From the NCBI GenBank assembly GCA_032622095.1, contig CP136068.1:159295465-159359464 (forward strand): a stretch of DNA of 64,000 bases, read 5' to 3'. Shown here piece by piece: positions 57,176 to 64,000 of the stretch. The stretch comes from Siphonodentalium dalli (lineage: Eukaryota; Mollusca; Scaphopoda; Gadilida; Siphonodentaliidae). How positions within the stretch are numbered: the first letter of the stretch is position 1; every line of letters starts with the position of its first letter. Under the pieces are notes generated by a model that saw only the letters and a list, made by a program, of their open reading frames with translations, was not told the origin of the DNA and did no database searches. Both the position numbers and the translations under genes were made by a program.

Positions 57176-57256
57176 ACGTAAGGAAAAGGGATGCGGACGC
57201 TGCAGGTGCAGGTTGTTGAGGATTGGTTCCATGTTTTCAATATGTATGCGGAAAAG
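57176..57256 (+). CDS. Lone type II mature-domain exon (81 nt)
   Basis: It is preceded by an acceptor (TTGTTTTGTTACGTAG) and followed by a GTGAGT donor at 57257. Both junctions are phase 2 and the length is 27 codons. It encodes RKEKG, then cysteines in C-x2-C-x-C-x11-C order with an RIGSMF loop and a basic end after the last cysteine. This matches the mature domains of peptides 3, 5 and 6 and parallels the exon at 27785. If the donor is not used, a TGA follows at 57258. No leader exon was seen upstream in the window; the shared intron block suggests the exon belonged to a gene of this family. It may still be used as a cassette exon. Confidence 0.6.
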
Positions 57257-57263
57257 GTGAGTA

Positions 57264-57580
57264 GACGCAGGAAACCCAGGAATCTATTATTCGAATATCG
57301 TATTCGTTTGCTTTATTCGAATGCCTTATTACTGGCTTATTCGACCCACTGGATAAACAGTTATCATGGTTCGCCGCTGGTCTCATTCACATGTTCATTT
57401 TCCACATGTCTGTACATTATATATCACATCACAAACTGAGCAATGAACGGTGAACGACCAACGAATTCTACTATTATTTATAGAAACATACGTTTATGTA
57501 CCAATGTTTAGAACAATACCTTCCGTCCGATCACACTCATGTGTGGTGAATATTCCAACATAAAACAGCATCGCGAAGAT
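57264..57580. other. Gene-free stretch
   Basis: This follows the donor, with TATTCGAATATCG-rich text at 57290-57345 that recurs in inverse near 58220-58275, suggesting the ends of a decayed element. No gene. Confidence 0.35.
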
Positions 57581-57582
57581 AA

Positions 57583-57756
57583 ATATGTTTTATATACACA
57601 ATGTTTTTGTATCGATTCATGTATCGCGACGAGGCTAGTTTTCATGGCCATAAGCTACGAGGCGATATTGGTCGCCGAGTCGCTGTGTGGCCACGAAAAC
57701 TAGCCGAGTCGCTATACATGAATCGTGACAAACATATTGTGTATATAACACATTTA
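57583..57756. mobile_element. Short foldback MITE
   Basis: Arms TATACACAATGTTTTTGT, ATCGATTCATGTATCGCGAC and GGCTAGTTTTCATGGCCA are mirrored at the right (TGGCCACGAAAACTAGCC, GTCGCTATACATGAATCGTG, ACAAACATATTGTGTATA). The loop contains ACGAGGCGATATTGGTCGCC. No coding frame. Confidence 0.75.
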
Positions 57757-58992
57757 TCTACCATTGGTGTGACATAATCCACCGCACAAATTACATTTTA
57801 GGACTTTCTTAAATGCCAAAATTTATGGATTTGTGTCCGACAATTCGCTTTCTTGAGTAAATTATCACAACCTGCAAAGGTATTTGTGTCACGCGATTAG
57901 ATCGCATTGCTCAATTCTCCAAACCTTCAAGTTCACTCGAATATGCCAAACGGAAATTGAATTCAATGGACAAAATATTTTACATCTGCATGTTTTCTAT
58001 AATTTATAACACATACTGAACAAATACATACTAGTTACTTTGTGATATGTTATACCATAATACCCATGATGACAGGCAATCAAATAATGTTAAAACCAAG
58101 GAAATATTTCTTTATAGTACACAAGAATATACGTTGGAATGTCGTTATCGCCAATTTTATCGTGGAATTTCATAGGAGATGGTAGATAAATGTAAATATT
58201 CGATATATATTATCCACCGATTTTCGAATCGCGTACGGGTCGAATCCAATGTCATTTCGAATAACGAATATTATCAAATCTGGGGATTATAAGATGGATC
58301 CACTATGTTATTGATTTAATAAGTTTCATAATTATTTTAATTTAAAACTGCCCAGAACTTAATGTCTATGTTTGCGATTGCTAAGACCATAACAAATAAT
58401 ACCTGTGTTTAGGGTTACATGGTGAAAAATAATTAGGGTAGGTAGGTAGGATTTTTTTTTTATTTCAAATAGTTTTTATTCAAAATTCCATTGGGTCATT
58501 GGCAATTCAATCTAGAAAGCTTCACAATTCAGATTAATTGAAAGGTTCAATACTAAATATTGTTAATCTTGATTTAGGCAGAGCACTAGACTAATAAAAC
58601 TTCTAAATATTTTTAATAGGATGCGAAAGATACCTTTCGATGCCCTTCCCACTGAGCAAAATTAACATATCTGTGTCCACAGTCCAATAACATGTTTCGG
58701 GTAGGCACCTTTTTCTAGGGTAGGTAGGGAAACCCTAAACATAGGTATTTTTGTTTTGCCTAATATCATTCATGAATACCAATGGTTAATTTGGCTAAGA
58801 TGAGTTGAAGTTAGCTCATAGGTCCATGACCATATCCAACTTAGCAACCATGTAGCGTAATACTGTGGCATCTTACCAGTTGATTGATCAATGATTTAGT
58901 AGCTAGATTGCATAGGTAATTTGTCTTCATTGGGATAAACTGTTTGTGGCTGCTTAATCTTCATTGCAATACACGGGGGTATGGTGTCACAG
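57757..58992. other. Gene-free stretch
   Basis: Repeat-like GGGTAGGTAGG text at 58437-58450, with a relative near 58718. Otherwise no gene, leader or domain. Confidence 0.35.
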
Positions 58993-59473
58993 TGTGAAAT
59001 CACGTGGTTTCGAGATTGGTGTGTACCACGCATTCAAAATGTGCAAACGCACAAAATAATAATATACGAGGAGCTGACACAATACATAAAAGGTTGACTG
59101 TTACGAGCATATGCTGGTATATTTTTGAAAAAAGTTGATACCTTATTTGTTCGGAAATACTTAGTGGTTTTCTATAACATTCTGACCAAAGTTGCCAGTC
59201 GGAGGTGCGTGGAATACACCAGTCCATACATCTTGGAAAATCCTTCGACTGACAACTTTGGTAAGTATGTTAGAGAAAACAAATGTGAATTCGGACATAA
59301 ATGAGGTATCAGCTTGTTTGAAAAATAGTATAGCATCTGCTCGTAGCTGTCGAAATACTATGTAATGTGTCATATCTTAGTTTATTACCTTTTTTCCTCA
59401 CTTGTGGTCACGTTTTAGATCGCCTCAGCCATTTTTAATGCGTGATACTCATCATCGAAACCACGTGATTCCC
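58993..59473. mobile_element. Foldback MITE with CACGTG near its ends
   Basis: GTGAAATCACGTGGTTTCGA at the left is mirrored by TCGAAACCACGTGATTCC at the right. Inner arms (GGTTTTCTATAACATTCTGA, CCAAAGTTG against CAACTTTGG) pair about the centre near 59230. Minus-strand frames follow the palindrome and are not genes. Confidence 0.65.
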
Positions 59474-59474
59474 C

Positions 59475-60160
59475 ACCGTTGGTGAGATATAATGTAATTA
59501 CAATTCACCACTATGACACAAATGAAATTCTCTCTCATTAAGATAAGATGACAATTTATTTCGTGATTTACTTATTTGATGAAATTACTAATTACACAAG
59601 CAGTTCTCCGTCGCAGAATTACACAAACGAAACTTACACTTTAATCACTCACATGTATCGAAATCAATGTTTTCATCGTTTAACCATATATATGCACTGA
59701 AGATGATGCTATGTGAAATTGATGAGCTTTTGCTGGAGTGATCCAGAAAAATGTTAACATCTGTTATGATGGGATATAAATTCACAAATCTACATACATG
59801 TCCATTTGTTTTCAGGAGTTAAAACGGATCAACAGCATTGAAAGATAATACCGTTCAAGATTACTTCGTGGATCAGAACGACATACATCGAATACCCGTG
59901 TGTGTGGAGTTTCATTTCAAGTGGACGTTAATGTTTAATTGTGACACCAGGACGTTTCCATATATTAAGGACAATAGCTATTCAAAGTTTAGAGCTGAAT
60001 GTATTAACATAATTTGATAACTGGTATATTTATTGCAAAAGCCACGTCTTATAAAAGTGAACAATAAATTATTCAATTTGACCATACTTACCTCATAATA
60101 ATGGAAGACTTACCGGAACATTGACACAATGTTTCTAAGTTCCAATGTTCTAAGCATATC
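59475..60160. other. Gene-free stretch
   Basis: Nothing recognisable on either strand. Confidence 0.35.
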
Positions 60161-60164
60161 TAAG

Positions 60165-60293
60165 AAATAACCCGTGTTTCAGTAAGGTTATGATGTTATA
60201 ACCGTAAAGTTTGAAGAATAATTGCGTGTAGCGCATTATCTTCAAACTTTACGGTTATACCTTGATAAACATAATCGAAACGCGGGCTATTTG
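60165..60293. mobile_element. Short foldback MITE (about 129 bp)
   Basis: AAATAACCCGTGTTTC and GAAACGCGGGCTATTT are the ends. The inner stem TAACCGTAAAGTTTGAAGA with its inverse flanks a small GCGTGTAGCGC loop. Confidence 0.75.
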
Positions 60294-60856
60294 TTATAAT
60301 TTAATCGTCATTTCACAGGAGAAACACCCTAAGTTGAAAGTTTAAGTATAAAAGAAACGTAAAACTTCGAGATTATTTCCGACGAAAAACCCGAACGCAT
60401 CCAGAGTTGAAATTGACACGCGTCAATTCTCGTTGCACCATAAATTCCGCACGCACTCGTCAACTTGTCATTTCAACTGTGGCAACTGGTGCATGTTTCG
60501 GACATTTCTCGCCTGACTATGATGATATGAGTTGTTAGTTTCTGAAACTTCATTTCTTTGAAACTGTTAGCTCGAACGAGTCTTGTTGATTTATCAAAGT
60601 ACAAAATGGTTATCAAAGTAATGATGGTTAATTAGCAGTATAGTTAATGGCAGTCCTACCTGAATGAATTTTGATACAACACCGGATTTTAAGTTTATAT
60701 TGCAGAAAATCTCGAATAATTGTCATATACATTTCAGCCTTTCAGGCACGCGGTATAGGCGTGGTCAGATGACACGAGCTTGCCGTGAGTGCTGTCATTT
60801 CGATAACAGAAGTAATCAAGATATTTAGGTTATCGATAAATAACTTTAATAGACGA

Positions 60857-60980
60857 ATGTGTGACAACCAATGGTTTTATAGTATTCTGTGTGACAACCA
60901 ATGGTTTTATAGTATTCTGTGTGACAACCAATGGTTTTATAGTATTCTGTGTGATAACCAATGGTTTTATAGCATTCTGT
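60857..60980 (+). repeat. 30-bp minisatellite, four copies
   Basis: TGTGTGACAACCAATGGTTT plus TATAGTATTC is repeated four times with two substitutions in the last copy. The period keeps a frame, which explains the 10-residue repeat there; I do not call a gene. Confidence 0.9.
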
Positions 60981-61700
60981 GGATTGACAGCTTGTGATTA
61001 AATTATACGTTTTTATCCACAATATCCCGATAATTGATAATTTGTAATCCTGACTACTACATATGTCAATCTGATATGTGACAAGTTATGGTTCGCATCC
61101 TCGTGTTTATATGAAAGCAGCTGAACAATACTAAACTTTGTTGCCATTTGTTCCATTGTTAATCTGATCATCGATGTCCTGGTTAACCCTTCAATAACTA
61201 AATGTATTCTTCCATTCAATTATGGGAATATACATTGGGAGGGATCATGTTCCATTATTTGGGATGTTGGAATACTATATATAGGCAGACAGATGACATA
61301 ATATATACAGCTTGTGATTCATTTGTAGAAATGTTTCGCTAATATGGTCAATATAGATAGTTTGCTAGTTGATCTTACTGGCTGAATATTTCTACTTTTG
61401 AATCAGTGGGAATCAAATAACTAAGCAGTAGTAAGTTATCAAAGGTTTAAATGTGAGATAGGACTAGTTTCGAGTAGTGTTCGAGCCGTAATACAACCTA
61501 TAGTAATTGTGATGGAAGTTGCATATCGATGAAAGCTGTCACAATGTCACACGAACGACATTGAATACAATGGAGCCATGCAATAAAGAGCGGTTGGGCG
61601 GACATGTAATGCAGCTGATACTATGCATAGATATGTTTTGTCTTTGTGCTAAGTCCTTTCATATAGTGATGTTCGTACCATTTTGATCACTTGGCCGTGT

Positions 61701-62776
61701 CAGGGACGTGGCTAAAGGGTCTCCGTTGGGGGGGGTGTCCACCTTGGGAAATTCAAACTGCACCCCCTTGAGTCAGCATCAGACAAACACAAGTTTTTGC
61801 ATTATTCCATTTGCACCCCCCTTGCACCGCAGTCAGGCCTAATTTCCTATATATCCATAAGCCTGGTGCTATATTCCCGGTATGAGAACATTCAGATATT
61901 TTAACCTGAAAATTGCAACAACAAAAAAACAACTAGTGGCCTAATTCCAGACAAATGCACACAGCTACGGACAAGAGACCAGGACAACCATGATCGGCCC
62001 GGTGTGAGAACATTTGAAAACTATACAAGAAAATCGCAAATCCTAGCATCTAGACTGGCCTCAACTGAAACTTTCTTAGTGTTGAAAATTTCAAACCTCA
62101 TACTCCTCCTCAGGTGGAACAATTCTTCAACTGATGCCCATTTCTGTCCACAAGTTTGACCAAATGTAGTAAAATATTGTTATGCTAAACTAATTAGCAG
62201 TTTTGTATTGGCCATGGGGATGGGGCAATGACACACCGGGCCGACCATGGTTCGGCCCGGTGTGCGAAAATTTTGAAATCTGAACAAGAAATTGCAAAAT
62301 CCTAACATATCTAGACTAGCCTCAAGCCTTCCTACTGTTGAAAATTTCAAACACTACACCCCCACTTAGGTTGGAAAATTTCCAACTGATGACAATTCCA
62401 ATGACAATGTTGACCAAATGTATGACAATATTGTTTTCTTAAATTAACTAGAAGTTTATGACTGGCCACTGGGGAGGGATCAAGACAAAGCTTTCCAAGT
62501 GTTGGAAATTTCCAACCTGTCACCCCCATAAGGCTGGAAAATGTCCAACTGATGACCATTTCTGTCCAAAATTTTGACAAAAAATAGGAACATATGCAAA
62601 TATTGGTCCAAAAACAATAAATTCTCCGAATAAATTGTTCTATAATCAAACTACAAAAACACTTTCAAACCTATTGTTGGTGTGAAATTTCCAACTAATG
62701 TTTTGGCAGGTATGAAATTTCCAACTGTTGAAAATTATGACCAAAGATTGCTCCCCCCCCTGTCGCCACGTCTCTG
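61701..62776. mobile_element. hAT-like element with internal repeats (1.08 kb)
   Basis: The ends are CAGGGACGTGGCTA and the inverse of CAGAGACGTGGCGA. A C-run or G-run lies close to each end. Inside are three diverged units of about 190 bases with GTTGAAAATTTCAAAC, CTGATGACCATTTC and GACCAAATGTA. Two related fragments are at 7467 and 55345. The flanking duplication is unclear. The minus-strand frame at 62347-62649 is a translation of the repeated units. Confidence 0.6.
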
Positions 62777-62779
62777 GTC

Positions 62780-63205
62780 ATAGAGTATACAGATAGTATA
62801 TGCCTTTGAGCAAACTATGCCAAAATAGTGATCCAACGAGGATAGACCAATCGATCATCACAACTTTGGCATAACCCACGCTACAACAAGCTTCACTGAT
62901 TATATTTATCAAGCACTGTTGTGGTGTAGGAACACTTCTATTTGTCACAATCTCGGGAAATATGTTATAAATGGATGGGGTATAACCACGTGTTAGTTAC
63001 AATTGCCATCAGTTTACTACGTTTCATATATTTACTTTATAAATTAGCAAAGACATTCTGCCTAATGTGATAATTTAAATCATATATCATCGATACAAAC
63101 TGAAAAACAAGATATTCCGTCCAATACAGCATTAAGAGTGCCAGTTTGCCAAACTAAACAAGAAAACTATATGATACACTTGATAGCAACTTGATCTCTT
63201 GGAAG
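62780..63205. other. Gene-free stretch
   Basis: Only short frames; an inverted pair with ACTATGCCAAAATAGTGATC and ATCACAACTTTGGCATA at 62813-62872 may be another small decayed hairpin. Confidence 0.35.
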
Positions 63206-63211
63206 ATAAAT

Positions 63212-63363
63212 AGAGGATCTCACATGAGTTTCTATTTTATACGGAATTTACCAACCGAGTTCACATTAAAGCCGAGCCGAGGTTTACCGAGGCTCAAATA
63301 GAATTTAGTGGACGAGGTTGATAAATTACGTATAAAATAGAACGAGTTTGAGATCCCTTTTAT
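63212..63363. mobile_element. Short foldback MITE
   Basis: GGATCTCACATGAGTTTCTA and TTTTATACGGAATTTACCAA are mirrored at the right by AATTACGTATAAAATAGAAC and GAGTTTGAGATCC. The loop holds CCGAGCCGAGG. The layout resembles the MITEs at 57583 and 60165, but the sequence is unrelated. Confidence 0.7.
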
Positions 63364-63628
63364 CACATGATCAAATAAACCCGAAGCAACGCGCAATATT
63401 CATCGAAAACAACAATCATAAACTACAGCGATCGCAAGTTATTTGAAGAACACCGTGACGTCATCGCACGCGCTGATATTAAACGTGTCTATTACCGATA
63501 ATTATGAAACTGCTTTTATGGCCAAATTATGTGATAATTACAATTAATACATAATTCGAACTGAATGCCGACAATGCAATAAGTGATATTCGGTCAATTA
63601 TTTTACAATTTACGACACACTTTTGACG

Positions 63629-63829
63629 ATGGCAGGGGAGCAAACAAAATACGTCACTAGCAAAGATATATTGGCGAAAGTTCAGAAGTTAACATGTTTA
63701 TCTTCGATGAAAACGGAAAAGGACGTCATGAATAACGGTCACTGGCGTTACAAAATTAGGACTGCCCGGTTTCTAGCTAAACGGACAAACAATGAGATAT
63801 ATTGGATAGCTATCATCGGACATTTGTAA
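63629..63829 (+). CDS. Short hypothetical ORF near the window end
   Basis: From the ATG at 63629 (GACGATGG context) the frame gives 66 aa: basic, with two cysteine-free helical-looking stretches and no signal peptide. I recognise no domain. A second frame overlaps it at 63802-63990. It may be the first exon of a gene that continues beyond the window, or a gene fragment. Confidence 0.25.
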   Translation: MAGEQTKYVTSKDILAKVQKLTCLSSMKTEKDVMNNGHWRYKIRTARFLAKRTNNEIYWIAIIGHL

Positions 63830-64000
63830 GAGCATTACAATTCACCAAGAAGTCTAATGATATACCGCATTGCAACACTATCGTACAAGTTATGATGTCA
63901 GATTGGCCATGTATTCAGGCGGCAATTGGTTTGCGAAATGAGTCTGTTACTATAAACAGAAAACTAATAGCAGGCGAGTTGGAATCCTAATGGGGTACTA

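Noticed and set aside
62347-62649. Minus-strand frame of 100 aa
   Set aside because: It consists of translated internal units of the 61.7-kb element, which repeat with indels that break the frame.

Overview
The window looks like AT-rich nuclear DNA of an invertebrate animal, probably a marine one. Supporting signs are metazoan-type splice signals, a BEL/Pao LTR retrotransposon fragment, a jockey/CR1-like LINE, hAT-, piggyBac- and Crypton-like pieces, and dozens of palindromic MITEs and minisatellites. There are no bacterial-style operons. I cannot name the phylum; a mollusc, annelid, nemertean or other spiralian is a guess from repeat content only.

The host genes are a family of small secreted cysteine-rich peptide precursors, scattered as diverged tandem duplicates over about 53 kb. 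All are on the + strand. Five intact leader-bearing exons start at 4724, 6269, 19141, 47659 and 50967. Two stand-alone exons (27785-27889 and 57176-57256) encode only a mature domain. An upstream remnant lies at 4446-4612, and a copy that has lost its coding exon lies at 24077-24320. Two unrelated mature frameworks sit behind the same signal and propeptide: type I (C-x3-C-x8/10-C-x3-C, genes 1 and 2) and type II (C-x1/2-C-x-C-x10/11-C, genes 3, 5 and 6 and both lone exons). Every type II exon ends in a phase-2 splice donor overlapping its apparent stop, so the true C-terminus may lie in another exon.

Layout. 1-4.4 kb: repeats and a hAT-like MITE. 4.4-7 kb: peptide genes 1 and 2. 7-18 kb: repeats, MITEs and decayed duplicate blocks. 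18-19.5 kb: peptide gene 3. 20-27.7 kb: MITEs, a duplicate block without its exon, and a 1.6-kb hAT-like element with a zinc-finger ORF. 27.8 kb: lone mature-domain exon. 29.3-31.3 kb: a 29-bp minisatellite, with a hAT transposase tail next to it. 34.9-41.6 kb: a near-identical 3.63-kb tandem duplication. 41.6-44.7 kb: a 3.1-kb foldback element with a nested TTAA element and a SAP-like ORF remnant. 45-47.3 kb: a broken BEL/Pao polyprotein. 47.3-52 kb: peptide genes 5 and 6 with a LINE and a Crypton-like fragment. 52-64 kb: foldback elements, minisatellites and the second lone exon at 57.2 kb.

The other main theme is a palindromic cassette: two 70-bp hairpins of opposite polarity around an AT-rich spacer, bounded by CCCTGTGCC and GGCACAGGG. 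It recurs in elements with at least five different terminal sequences, at least two types of which insert at TTAA. Because the window contains diverged duplicates of itself, several insertions have an unoccupied counterpart here, which fixes their target sites without outside data. I could run no database or structure searches; homology calls rest on motif recognition.
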